From JARRKC01 sp037388505 (GTDB lineage Bacteria > Acidobacteriota > UBA6911 > RPQK01 > JAPXNP01): DNA of 64,000 bases. The stretch spans positions 1 to 64,000 of the forward strand of contig JARRKC010000007.1 in assembly GCA_037388505.1 (NCBI GenBank), written 5' to 3'. Positions 33,391-44,606 of this stretch are shown in pieces. A model generated the notes under the pieces. The model worked only from the letters and a program-made list of their open reading frames with translations, made no database searches and was not told the DNA's origin. Positions within the stretch are counted from its first letter, which is position 1; each line of letters begins with the position of its first letter. The translations under genes and the position numbers were made by a program.

Positions 33391-35259
33391 GTGAGCCTTG
33401 AAGGCAGAGTGCTGGAGAAGCTTCGCCAGTTTTGGGGGTTCGATACCCTCCGTCCGCTGCAGCTGAATGCCATCCAAGCCGGTCTCGACGGGCGTGACTC
33501 GCTGGTTGTGTTGCCGACGGGAGGCGGGAAATCTCTCTGCTACCAGATTCCCCCGCTGCTCAGGGACGGCGTCGACATCATTGTGTCTCCACTGATCTCC
33601 CTGATGAAGGACCAAGTCGATGGTCTTCGGCTGCTGGGCTATCCGGCCGCCGCCATCCACAGCGGGATGCCCTGGAGAGAACAGCAGCGGGTTCGTACGC
33701 GTGCGCGAGAAGGAAGCTACCGCCTGCTCTTCGTTTCTCCCGAGCGCCTCCAGATGGAAAGTTTTCAGCAACTGATCGCCGACCTGCAAACATCAGCGGT
33801 AGCGGTGGATGAGGCGCATTGCATCAGTCACTGGGGTCACGACTTTCGGCCTGACTACCGGCGCTTGAATTCGCTCAAGGAGACCTTCCCGGGAGTCAGC
33901 ATCCACGCTTATACCGCGACCGCCACCCCCCGCGTCCGGGAGGACATCGTCCGCCAGCTCAAACTCGACCAACCCGCGATCCTGGTCGGGACGTTCGATC
34001 GTCCAAATCTCACTTACCGGATTCGCCCCAAAGCCCGGCTCAAACAGAGCGTCGAAGCGGTGATTCGGCGCCATCCCGGGGAAGCTGTGATCGTCTATTG
34101 CTTGAGCCGGGATGATACGGAGACCCTCGCCACCTACCTCGACCGCCGTGGTATCTCGGCCGCACACTACCACGCCGGAATGGATTCAGCCGATCGGACT
34201 CGGGTCCAGGAGGCGTTTGCACAAGAGAAGATGAACGTCATCGCGGCGACGGTCGCGTTCGGCATGGGCATTGACCGAAGCAACGTTCGCTGCATCATCC
34301 ACACTTCTCTGCCAAAGTCGGTCGAGCAGTACCAGCAAGAGACGGGCCGGGCCGGGCGCGATGGTCTGGAAGCCGAGTGCGTACTTTTCTACTCTTACGC
34401 CGATGTGGTCCGATGGGAGCATCTCCTGTCGCTCAACGCTCACGAGGTCGAACCGGAGGTCCAGGAAGCTCAACATGCGCTGCTCGAAGATATGCAGCGC
34501 TTTTGTGGGGCAGTCGACTGTCGCCATCGGATGCTTGCCCGCTACTTCGGCCAGACCTATTCCAAAGTGGACTGCGGCGCCTGCGACGTCTGCCTGGGAG
34601 AAGTGGATACTTTTCCAGACTCGACCGAGACGGCCCAAAAGATCCTCTCCGGAGTCTATCGGCTGGGTCAGCGCTACGGTGTGAACTATGTCGGTGAGTT
34701 TCTACGTGGAGCGGACGTCGAGCGCATCCGTCGTGTGGGACACGATCGCTTGCCGACGTATGGAATCCTTCAGGATCTCTCCGGACCGGTCATCAAAGAC
34801 CTGATCCATCAACTGCTCGACCAGGAATTGCTCGAGCGGACCGCCGGAGACCGGCCTGTGCTGCAGCTGAACGCTGAGTCGGCCGAGGTTCTGAGAGGCC
34901 GCCGTTCCGTGTTCTTCCGTCAGCCCAGAGAAGAGAAGGCCTTGGTAGGGGCCCCCATCAGCGAGGGCTGGGAAGAAGTCGACTACGAGCTCTTCGAGAA
35001 GCTTCGGACCTTACGACGGCGGATCGCCGACGAGCGAGGGGTTCCTGCGTTCCTCGTTTTCAGTGATGCAACCCTGCGAGAGATGGCCAGACGCCATCCC
35101 GGCAGTCTCGAGGAGTTGAGTCTCGTATCCGGGGTCGGCGAGCGGAAGCTTCGCGATTTCGGGCCGCATTTCTTGCGTGTACTCCAGAAACACCCGAGGA
35201 TCGAGCGTCAGAGAAGAGGAGAAGCTGACGGCGGCAATGAGGGGGACGCAAGAGACTGA
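33391..35259 (+). CDS. recQ: ATP-dependent DNA helicase RecQ
   Basis: 622 aa, complete. The helicase core has LPTGGGKSLCYQIP (motif I), DEAHCISHWGHDFRPDY (motif II plus the aromatic loop) and QETGRAGRDG (motif VI). The zinc site follows with C-x-H and CGACDVC, then a winged-helix region, and an HRDC domain near the end (residues ~530-605). It unwinds recombination and repair intermediates in the 3'-5' direction. The start is GTG 33391. An 11-codon frame (ATG 33359) ends on it as GTGA, see findings. Confidence 0.94.
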   Translation: MSLEGRVLEKLRQFWGFDTLRPLQLNAIQAGLDGRDSLVVLPTGGGKSLCYQIPPLLRDGVDIIVSPLISLMKDQVDGLRLLGYPAAAIHSGMPWREQQRVRTRAREGSYRLLFVSPERLQMESFQQLIADLQTSAVAVDEAHCISHWGHDFRPDYRRLNSLKETFPGVSIHAYTATATPRVREDIVRQLKLDQPAILVGTFDRPNLTYRIRPKARLKQSVEAVIRRHPGEAVIVYCLSRDDTETLATYLDRRGISAAHYHAGMDSADRTRVQEAFAQEKMNVIAATVAFGMGIDRSNVRCIIHTSLPKSVEQYQQETGRAGRDGLEAECVLFYSYADVVRWEHLLSLNAHEVEPEVQEAQHALLEDMQRFCGAVDCRHRMLARYFGQTYSKVDCGACDVCLGEVDTFPDSTETAQKILSGVYRLGQRYGVNYVGEFLRGADVERIRRVGHDRLPTYGILQDLSGPVIKDLIHQLLDQELLERTAGDRPVLQLNAESAEVLRGRRSVFFRQPREEKALVGAPISEGWEEVDYELFEKLRTLRRRIADERGVPAFLVFSDATLREMARRHPGSLEELSLVSGVGERKLRDFGPHFLRVLQKHPRIERQRRGEADGGNEGDARD

Positions 35260-35315
35260 ATCGAACTTGAGCCAAGGATCCTTCCGCGACATGGTCTAAT
35301 TCCGCTGACGCAGGT

Positions 35316-35480
35316 TATGATTCGCGAGACTCGCGAAATTCGCTGGCAGAACTTCCGAGCGGGCCGCCCGACACCCCGTCCAACTGGCGATTGCTCAAGA
35401 TCAGCAGAAACCCACCCCCCACTCTCTTTCGCTGGATTCGTGTGATTCGCTGGCTGTCGACCGGGATTCGCTGGCAGACA
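35316..35480 (+). repeat. Nonamer-type direct repeats (ATTCGCTGG)
   Basis: The gap between recQ and the DUF1080 gene has tgattcgcg, agactcgcg, aaattcgctgg at 35316-35346, and ATTCGTGTG, ATTCGCTGG, ATTCGCTGG units at 35434-35476. It is a degenerate period-9 array different in sequence from the one at 20164. Confidence 0.6.
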
Positions 35481-35481
35481 A

Positions 35482-36159
35482 TCAGTCGAGGGGGGTCAAT
35501 TCCACCTTGCGGAACTCAACCTCGGTTCCTTCGGCCTGGAGTGCGATCTTGCCCGACGAGGCGGTCGAGTTGAATCCGGCGTTGACCAGATCATCATTGA
35601 CCCACACCTTGATCTCGTCCCCACGACACTCGATGACCATGCGGTTCCACTCACCCAGGGGCTTTTCGGATCCATCGGTGAGGTTGAGGATCCGCCGAGC
35701 ATCCTGCGGACCACCACCGTAGGCCTGGCCTTCCTCGCGGGGACGACGCTTTGCCATGTCGGGCACTTCGATATTCTCCCCGATACACCAGAAATCTCCG
35801 GCGTCGCCCGACTGCATCTGGACCTCGATCGATTGGGGGAACATATCGTAGAGGGCTCGCGGTTTGGATGCGTGGACGAGCACGCCGCAGTTCCCGGCCA
35901 TCCCGGAAAACCGATACTCGACCTCGAGGCGGTAGTTGGAGAACATTCGGTCCGTAATCAGATGGCCGCGTGGCTCCCCCATGCTGACGAGAAGGCCGTC
36001 ACGCACGACAAAGCTCGGCGGAACCGACGCATCCTTGTCGGCCGCAGGAACGTCCGCGGCCCAACCGGTCAGGTCCTTGCCGTTGAAGAGAGAGATCGTC
36101 TGGCCGCCGGCCATCAGGGAACCCAATGCCAAAAGAGACACGAAAATTCGAGGCAGCAT
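35482..36159 (-). CDS. Secreted DUF1080 protein (3-keto-disaccharide hydrolase-like)
   Basis: 225 aa. After a signal peptide (residues 1-19) it has SLFNGKDLTGWA, the DUF1080 opening, then a concanavalin-like jelly-roll with FSNYRLEVEYRF, GNCGVLVHA, WNRMVIECRG and KIALQAEGTEVEFRKVEL at the end. Members bind or hydrolyse glycans, some of them 3-keto-glycosides. Periplasmic or outer-surface location is likely. ATG 36159 has only a poor ribosome site. It stands alone between repeat-filled gaps. Confidence 0.9.
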   Translation of the reverse strand: MLPRIFVSLLALGSLMAGGQTISLFNGKDLTGWAADVPAADKDASVPPSFVVRDGLLVSMGEPRGHLITDRMFSNYRLEVEYRFSGMAGNCGVLVHASKPRALYDMFPQSIEVQMQSGDAGDFWCIGENIEVPDMAKRRPREEGQAYGGGPQDARRILNLTDGSEKPLGEWNRMVIECRGDEIKVWVNDDLVNAGFNSTASSGKIALQAEGTEVEFRKVELTPLD

Positions 36160-36223
36160 GGCCCCATTCTCGACGAGCTCCTCTCACCCCGCAAGAGCCG
36201 GGAAACCCGAGAAATCGGTGACA

Positions 36224-36290
36224 CGCACGGATTGACGTCATAAGTCCCCATGAAAAAAGACTTTTGAGCCACGTCTGGCACCAACTCCAG
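36224..36290 (+). repeat. Repeat B, copy 3
   Basis: Opens GGTGACACGCACG and ends CGTCTGGCACC, 67 bp. Paired with an inverted copy 119 bp further on. Confidence 0.75.
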
Positions 36291-36408
36291 AATTCCAGTG
36301 AGAAGACCCGTCATCTCCGCACGCGTTCTAGCGGCTGCCGTGATCAGAGCTCCTCACCCTCGAGACATGCTTCGCTCGAGCCTTCCCCTCGTGACTCCGA
36401 AACAGGGC

Positions 36409-36475
36409 ATCGGTGCCAGACTCACGATAAAACCTCGTATTCATGGTGCTTTACGATCCGAATACGTGCGTGTCA
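36409..36475 (-). repeat. Repeat B, copy 4 (inverted)
   Basis: The inverse reads GGTGACACGCACG, then atcgtaaagcaccatgaa, ending GTGAGTCTGGCACC. The upstream flank (inverse) ctcggccgttcaatt resembles ctcggcggttgaatta of copy 2. Confidence 0.75.
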
Positions 36476-36713
36476 CCAATTGAACGGCCGAGATTTCGTC
36501 GCAATCGGCCCGATTTGCGGTGTTCGCCAGCACCCACCGTTAATCGGCGTTGAAATGGCGGCGGTAGACTGCTTCAAAGCTCGGCTGATCGTTCTCGTGA
36601 ATCTCTACCAGGACGTGCGGGAGTGGGGTCTTGTTAACGCTCGGCAAGGATCGCCTGCCCGACCGGAAGATTCTCACTTCCATCGCTTCCTGCAAATCCC
36701 GGAGACAAGAAGG

Positions 36714-36843
36714 GATGTCCTACCCACATCCCGTTCTCTCGTTCTCCCGTCCTTTTCGGCTGGCCTCCGGAGCTCAGCGTGGCCAACGCTCGAGAGGTCG
36801 CGGCCGCAGTCAGAGACAAGCAAGGATGCTTATCCTACCCACG
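36714..36843 (-). repeat. Repeat A, copy 4, with octamers
   Basis: The inverse reads GTGGGTAGGATAAGCATCCT, tgcttgtctctgactgcgg, ccgcgacctctcgagcgttg, gagctccggag, then octamers (gggagaac, gagagaac) and a second GTGGGTAGGAC. Together with B3 and B4 it fills most of the 776-bp gap 36160-36935 before hppA. Confidence 0.75.
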
Positions 36844-36935
36844 CTCGGAACTCTTCTTGACGACCGTGTCACCCCGACATAGCATCCTGCTGGGGCGTGA
36901 AGAATAGCAATGCCGATATTCACAGGGGGTTCTTG

Positions 36936-39418
<2,483 letters not shown>

Positions 39419-39422
<4 letters not shown>

Positions 39423-39610
39423 TCGAATTGAAGATGTCGTCCGAGGAAGCCGCCGCCCTCAACGAGGTGCTGACAAGCTACTTGTCCGATCTGCGTATGG
39501 AAATTTCGGCCACCGACATCAAGGATTTCCGAGACCGGCTCAAGGAGAAGGAGAAGCTGCTCGAGAACATCCTGAGCCAGGTACCGAGGGCCCCCGAGGA
39601 CAAGGCGTAG
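39419..39610 (+). CDS. Small conserved protein coupled to hppA
   Basis: 63 aa, acidic and strongly helical, with LTSYLSDLRMEISATDIKDF as the core. I recognise the SYLSDLRMEI-x-TD-x-x-DF pattern from short hypothetical proteins in several environmental phyla; no function is known to me. It overlaps the hppA stop as ATGA (39419-39422), so its translation depends on the pyrophosphatase. No membrane span or cysteines. It may be a regulator or accessory of the pump, by context only. Confidence 0.75.
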
Positions 39611-39806
39611 GATTTTCGATTTGAGGGCGCCCCGGGACCGACCTGCTGGGCCGGGCGGGCCACCGGCGTCTGCCCGCGCGAGCTGTCAGATTAGAGAAGA
39701 AAGGCTCGGAGATCTTTCCCAGGAGGTTGGGGTTCAGCTGAGGTTGGCCCCATCCCCTGCTTTGAGTTCGTTTCCACTCAATGGACACGTCCCGTGTCGG
39801 GCAAGG

Positions 39807-39833
39807 AAAGCGGAGGCGGTGCGCCTCCGCTTT
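39807..39833. terminator. Bidirectional intrinsic terminator
   Basis: A perfect 12-bp stem AAAGCGGAGGCG / CGCCTCCGCTTT around loop GTG, with A and T runs at its feet. It separates the convergent hppA unit and the DUF5666 gene. Confidence 0.75.
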
Positions 39834-39862
39834 CACGCGACCGGATTGGTCTTACCGTGCGC

Positions 39863-41545
39863 CTACTTCACCGTGATACTCAGATCCGCATGGGCGCCGC
39901 CGAACTCCCGAGGGAGCGCAGCGCGAAGCTTGACCCTGCCGGTCTTCTCCGAGGATTGAAGTGGGACATCGACGGTCTGCTTGCCGGCTGGGACGGTAAC
40001 CTCCGATTCCATCGAACTGAGAACTCCCCGGTCTCCTGATACCGGGGTGATGAGAATGAGGATCTCTCCCTCTGCGACTCTACTCAGACGAAGGGTCATC
40101 GTGAAATCCGTTGCCGGTGCAACATCGATCTTCTTTTCACTCCAGGAAAGGTGCATCGGCGCCTGCGAGCTGGATCGCAGATCGATGTCCAGCTCGGCTG
40201 TCCCCCCGCCCATATCCTCCGGTAGATGCGCCACGAGTTTGCCGGAACCCGCTTGCGAACCAAACAACAGTTCGATTCCAACGGAGTTGTCACCCTGTTG
40301 GATGACCACATTGGCTGGATACTGCAGGTCGAGATCGGCGGACGCATCGATCAACTCCAGACCTATCGGAATGTCTTCCTGAGCACGCCCGTACTTGAAC
40401 ATAAGGTGAACGTCCACGTGCCCCTGCGGAGCGGCTCGGACCACCGATGGCGTCCACTGGATCTGTGTCGGACGGGTTCCGGGAACACCTTCACCCACCG
40501 CGATCTTCAGATTTCTGGAATAGCCTCCGAATGCATCACCGGCCGCGACGGTGACGAGCGTTCGGCCGTCGGTCGTTCCCGAAGTCACCTGAAAGACGCC
40601 GCTCAGCTCTCCGGCGCGTATCGTCAGCGAGTCCACGGAACATGAGGCCACCGACGGATCGGCGCAGGTGATCTGCACTGTGAGATCAGTCTCCAGCGGT
40701 TGCCTCAGAAGCACCGTCACGTCCTGCGTCTCTTCATAACCCATCTCCACATCGTCGGGCGAGAGCTCGAACAGACCGAGCACCCGAATCCGCAGCGCAT
40801 TGACGGTCAGATCAGGCGCGAGCCGGCCGACGACCTTCACCGTGAGTCCGGCCACAGGCTCCCCAACCAACACCGTCTCGGGCAGGATATTGACGGTCGC
40901 CTGGGTGCCACCTCCGATATCGAGAATGAACTGATCCTCTGAGAGGAACTCGGAAATGACACCCTCCAAACTGATCCGGGCAAAATGATCGTTCTCCAGA
41001 AGCTTGATACGGGTGGCGAGTAGGCCGCTGTCCGTGTACACTCCATCGACCCTGGCGAGCAGCCCGGAGGAACCCGCCGCGTCAAGACGGGCGGCCAGGT
41101 CGTCGAGGGTGATGGCCTCCCGGCTCTCATCGCGGATCCGCGTGCTTTCGTCCGTGAGGATGGTGAAACCCTGGATTTTGATGGTGAACTCAGAGGCATT
41201 GACCGCTTCCAGATAACCCTTGATCGAGAAGTCTTCAGCGACTTCCTGAAGCTGAATCTCGAGGGCGAGGAAGCCTCCCGAGGTGTGGACAGCTTCGATC
41301 GCGACCGTGGAACCCTCGTCCACGTCGTCGATCGCAATGGGGTTCCCATCTGCATCCTTGAGCTCAGTGACCGTCGTGACGGTGACGTCTAGAGACAGGG
41401 AAGGAGTCACCTGAACTTGCAGGATCGTGACGGAATCCGATGTGCTCTTGCCGGTCACTGTGGCGAAAAACTCGAGGGGAGCCGCCCAGCCGTTCACCAG
41501 AAGGAAGAAAAAAGGGATGGACAACGAGAACAGAATACGCTTCAT
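39863..41545 (-). CDS. Secreted DUF5666-domain protein with beta-sandwich tail
   Basis: 560 aa. A signal peptide (ILFSLSIPFFFLLVNGWA) is followed by repeats of the DUF5666 type (short beta units ending in xVxVxG with DLxVGxxVxV-like turns, about residues 20-270). The C-terminal half (about 270-560) reads as two or three Ig-like or Calx-beta-like beta-sandwiches with LSWSEKKIDV and VPAGKQTVDVPL patterns. Probably periplasmic or surface-bound. ATG 41545 follows GGAGG by seven bases; ATG 41548 is adjacent. A CRP-type palindrome lies 230 bp upstream. Function unknown. Confidence 0.78.
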   Translation of the reverse strand: MKRILFSLSIPFFFLLVNGWAAPLEFFATVTGKSTSDSVTILQVQVTPSLSLDVTVTTVTELKDADGNPIAIDDVDEGSTVAIEAVHTSGGFLALEIQLQEVAEDFSIKGYLEAVNASEFTIKIQGFTILTDESTRIRDESREAITLDDLAARLDAAGSSGLLARVDGVYTDSGLLATRIKLLENDHFARISLEGVISEFLSEDQFILDIGGGTQATVNILPETVLVGEPVAGLTVKVVGRLAPDLTVNALRIRVLGLFELSPDDVEMGYEETQDVTVLLRQPLETDLTVQITCADPSVASCSVDSLTIRAGELSGVFQVTSGTTDGRTLVTVAAGDAFGGYSRNLKIAVGEGVPGTRPTQIQWTPSVVRAAPQGHVDVHLMFKYGRAQEDIPIGLELIDASADLDLQYPANVVIQQGDNSVGIELLFGSQAGSGKLVAHLPEDMGGGTAELDIDLRSSSQAPMHLSWSEKKIDVAPATDFTMTLRLSRVAEGEILILITPVSGDRGVLSSMESEVTVPAGKQTVDVPLQSSEKTGRVKLRAALPREFGGAHADLSITVK

Positions 41546-41908
41546 CATCGAGCCTCCATCGCAGCCGGCCGTCGACCGGCCGCGCCGATGCCGCACGGAC
41601 CCTCCCCCGCGCCTGCTCAAGGCTCATCCGGTGCGTAAGTCAACCCCGGCCCCTCAGGCTCCAGAGCCTCTCTCCACTTCCTGCCGTTCCCACACGGCAC
41701 GATAGCCCTGGGATCCGGGGATTCTCTCCTGGACAATCTCTCAGTCGCGGAGTCTAGTGGCAACACCAACAGGGTTTTGTGAGGATCGTCACAAGACCCA
41801 ACGATGCCGCTCAACCCCGCCGCTCATCCTCACCGTCCTGGATTTGAAATCCCCCGTTTGCGGATAAACACTGAGGCTGTCGGGTTCGTCGATCATCGCA
41901 ACGGCCGC
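41546..41908. other. Gene-free region upstream of the DUF5666 gene
   Basis: 363 bp. Apart from the CRP-type palindrome at 41777-41794 I see no gene, repeat or promoter that I can support. Confidence 0.5.
41777..41794. promoter_or_regulatory. CRP/FNR-type palindrome TTGTGA-N6-TCACAA
   Basis: TTGTGA GGATCG TCACAA contains an exact match to the half-site pair TGTGA-N6-TCACA. It lies upstream of the minus-strand DUF5666 gene and downstream of the small membrane protein gene. The cognate regulator is not in the window. Confidence 0.5.
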
Positions 41909-42388
41909 TCAGGGGCCTTCCGAAACATGGGGAGGCTTCGGCGTCTCAACGACGTCCCGCCCCTTCCCAGAGCCTCTGCCGGCCACGTCGAGAATCAGAG
42001 CTGGAATCGCCACGAGCAGGATAACCAAGGCTGTAAACCCGCCCTGAACGATACTCAAGGCAACGATCCGGATGAGTATGACCACGCTGATCGCCAGAAT
42101 CGAGACGAGCACCGCCCACCAGGCCCAGCCGGCTCTTTTTCGATATGGACCCAGGATGACGAACAGGAGCATTGTGCCGAAGCCCAAAGCGAAGGCTGCT
42201 GCCGTACCTCTCCTTCCTCTCAGTGCTTTGGCGACCTGAGGGCTGACCTGCAAATCCTGCAGCGAAGTCGATCCACTGATCATGTCGCTGGAGGCAGCTC
42301 CAAAATAGGCGATCGAAAGTGAGCTCAAGCTTCCCAATACGATCAGGACAGAGAGGATTGTCAGAAGGATCCAACTGATCGTTCTCAT
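41909..42388 (-). CDS. Small integral membrane protein
   Basis: 159 aa with four predicted spans: about 5-30, 62-82, 88-110 and 113-135, followed by a charged C-terminal tail (GRGSGKGRDVVETPKP). I do not recognise a family. ATG 42388 follows GAGGA by about eight bases. It is divergent from the lipoprotein gene at 42512, with 123 bp between. No catalytic motif is visible. Confidence 0.7.
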   Translation of the reverse strand: MRTISWILLTILSVLIVLGSLSSLSIAYFGAASSDMISGSTSLQDLQVSPQVAKALRGRRGTAAAFALGFGTMLLFVILGPYRKRAGWAWWAVLVSILAISVVILIRIVALSIVQGGFTALVILLVAIPALILDVAGRGSGKGRDVVETPKPPHVSEGP

Positions 42389-42511
42389 GGTGGTGTCCTC
42401 CGTTCCCGCGGCGGTTTGTCGTGTGCCTGAATTATGGCCCGGGACTGGAACGGCAGGCAAGTTGTCAATTGGCCAAGGCAAAGTGTGTATAGTGGTTCAG
42501 GAGGTCTAGAG

Positions 42512-43213
42512 ATGAGAACCGGTCTTTGCAACCCCCTTCTTCTCTTGAGCTTGACGGCCCTGTGGGCTTCAGGCTGCAGCCATAATCCTTATCTCGTCCC
42601 GGCCCCGAACGCCAAAGTCGTTCCCGACCAGAAGGACGCAGCCGAAGCGGAAGAGTTCGGCGTCCACCTGGTCGTCAACGGAAACGACTGGAGGGGCTAT
42701 CCGGTCGATCTGGCGGACGTGATCTCACCAGTGGAGGCCGGTATCGAAAACAAGAGCGGGAAGTCGCTGAGCATTCGCTACAAGGACTTCTCTCTGACGG
42801 ATCAGTCCGGTTTCCAGAGTTCGGCTCTGCCTCCATACACGATGGATGGCGCCTCGGCGAGGGCGTACTCGCCGCTGCTCGAACCGAGCTTTCATTTCGG
42901 CCTCTTTTGGATCGCTCCTTACTACTATCCTGTCTTTGGCCCCGGGTTGGAAGCCTGGCCGGGAGATTTCCCCTACGATCCCGATTACTACCAGATGTAT
43001 TACGGGTTTTGGCCTGGTGCGTTGCCGACGAGAAGCATGCTCGAGCAGGGCATCCCGGAAGGGGTGGTGGGCGACGGAGGCCACATCACCGGTTTTCTCT
43101 ATTTCCCAAGGGTGAAGAGGGAGATCACGAACGTCAGCTTCGAGTTCGAGTTGGTGGACGCCAAGACCAAGCAGAGCTTCGGTACGATCAGGATTCCGTT
43201 GATCCGCAAATAG
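42512..43213 (+). CDS. Lipoprotein of unknown function
   Basis: 233 aa. A lipobox ending in SGC (C22) predicts a lipid anchor. The mature part has a beta-rich N-terminal domain (VHLVVNGNDWRGYP, about 50-110) and a Tyr/Pro-rich middle (YYYPVFGPG, DPDYYQMYYGFWPG, about 130-165), ending with a hydrophobic beta segment. AGGAGG precedes ATG 42512. No family recognised; probably faces the periplasm or outer leaflet. Its stop lies within the hairpin at 43210. Confidence 0.75.
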   Translation: MRTGLCNPLLLLSLTALWASGCSHNPYLVPAPNAKVVPDQKDAAEAEEFGVHLVVNGNDWRGYPVDLADVISPVEAGIENKSGKSLSIRYKDFSLTDQSGFQSSALPPYTMDGASARAYSPLLEPSFHFGLFWIAPYYYPVFGPGLEAWPGDFPYDPDYYQMYYGFWPGALPTRSMLEQGIPEGVVGDGGHITGFLYFPRVKREITNVSFEFELVDAKTKQSFGTIRIPLIRK

Positions 43214-43230
43214 GGGAGCGTCTCCTCTAT
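43210..43230. terminator. Terminator-like hairpin between convergent genes
   Basis: ATAGGGGAG-CGT-CTCCTCTAT, nine base pairs with one G-T wobble, no T run. It includes the lipoprotein stop codon. Confidence 0.45.
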
Positions 43231-43247
43231 CCGTGGGATCGGTACAG

Positions 43248-44564
43248 TCAGCGGAACGAGATCTCGATCCGCAAGTCAACGCAAAGCGCGTTCCTCGTGG
43301 ATGGATCCGTGTTCGGGTGGATGACGTATTGCAGATCGGGCTGAAGTCTGAGCCAGTTCCCGATTCTCGAGAAGTAGGTCAACTCGAGGTTCCATTCGGA
43401 TCGGAACGCCGGGGCACCGGCGCGATGGCGTGCCAGCAAATACTCGTCGCCGTTGCGCGCGATCGCCATGGCAAAACCGAGTTGATCGTGAGGGCGGCTC
43501 TCGAAAAGCCCCGTATAGACTGCCCCTGCACCCACGTAGGACGCAAAGCGATAGATTCTGGAGTCGGCAAACCCGATGCGGCTGAAGACGCTCATCCCTC
43601 GGCTCGAATCGTCTCCGACTCGAAAGAGGCGACGCTCACCCAGGAGATAGAATCCCGGGTCTCCGCGTATCGCGGTCGCCCGATCCGGAAGGGAGTCCGG
43701 TGCAATCGGATCAAAACGGCTCGTGTAGTACCAGATTCCCGCGGCTATCGTTCCCCGGATCGCCGGTGCCTGGCTCGTGATGACCCGTCGATGGAGTCTT
43801 CGCTTCGACTTGGGCGACGCTGCCTTTTCTGAGTGGAATAGGTAGCCGGCTTCCGTCGCCGAGAGAATGCCCTTTCTTCCACTCAGGATGATATGGGTTC
43901 CTCGCGGGTCGTCCGGATCCCCGGACAACCCGTTCAGAACTGCACTTTCGATATACGACCAGCTGGTCGGTTTGACTCTGGCGCGAACAGCAAGTGTGGT
44001 GTATGGGAAGATCGAGGGGCCGTTGATTCCGCTTTGGGAGAAGGTCGGATCGATGCCGTGTGACGGATTGAGAAAGACGTTGGCCGATTGGATCACATCG
44101 AATTCCGTGTTCAAGTCATACAAACCGGCCAGCAGGGAAAACCTGTCGTGGGCCAGGCTCTGTTCGAGCCATATCTCGTACAATCTTGTTGCGGAGGGAG
44201 CGGCGATGTTGCTCAGCCCCTGTGCGTCCCCGGCATCATCACTGGGTATGCGGCCCTCGATGTTCAAACCGTAGACCTGAAACGTCATACCCGGCCAGCC
44301 GAGGGCCTTTTCACCGTCCATCCGGACGACCACATCCACGTTGTGGATATAGTCAGTGCGACGGCGAAGACCACCCGAGACGATGGAAAAGAAATCCACC
44401 GAATAGTCCAGTTGGAAATGGAAGCCTTGCTCCTCGAGTGCTCGAAACAGCCTCTCATTCCGCTGAAGAGGATCCGTCGGGTCGGAGGAAACCGGGGGAT
44501 TCGCACCAAGCTGTGCACAACCGAAAAGGAGCACAAGCGAGATTGTCCCCAACGACCTCCTCAT
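43248..44564 (-). CDS. OprB-like carbohydrate-selective porin
   Basis: 438 aa. A signal region (SLGTISLVLLFGCAQLG, with a cysteine that could also be a lipobox) precedes a beta-barrel with alternating hydrophobic strands and the OprB-type stretches RLYEIWLEQSL, FSLLAGLYDLNTEF and GPSIFPYTTLAVRA. It ends in a short strand, VDLRIEISFR, typical for barrel insertion. OprB proteins let sugars cross the outer membrane. ATG 44564 lies only 42 bp from the divergent ABC gene, so their promoters overlap. Confidence 0.85.
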   Translation of the reverse strand: MRRSLGTISLVLLFGCAQLGANPPVSSDPTDPLQRNERLFRALEEQGFHFQLDYSVDFFSIVSGGLRRRTDYIHNVDVVVRMDGEKALGWPGMTFQVYGLNIEGRIPSDDAGDAQGLSNIAAPSATRLYEIWLEQSLAHDRFSLLAGLYDLNTEFDVIQSANVFLNPSHGIDPTFSQSGINGPSIFPYTTLAVRARVKPTSWSYIESAVLNGLSGDPDDPRGTHIILSGRKGILSATEAGYLFHSEKAASPKSKRRLHRRVITSQAPAIRGTIAAGIWYYTSRFDPIAPDSLPDRATAIRGDPGFYLLGERRLFRVGDDSSRGMSVFSRIGFADSRIYRFASYVGAGAVYTGLFESRPHDQLGFAMAIARNGDEYLLARHRAGAPAFRSEWNLELTYFSRIGNWLRLQPDLQYVIHPNTDPSTRNALCVDLRIEISFR

Positions 44565-44606
44565 CTCTGCATCATAACGAAACTTGCTATATTCATTGAC
44601 TAACTC

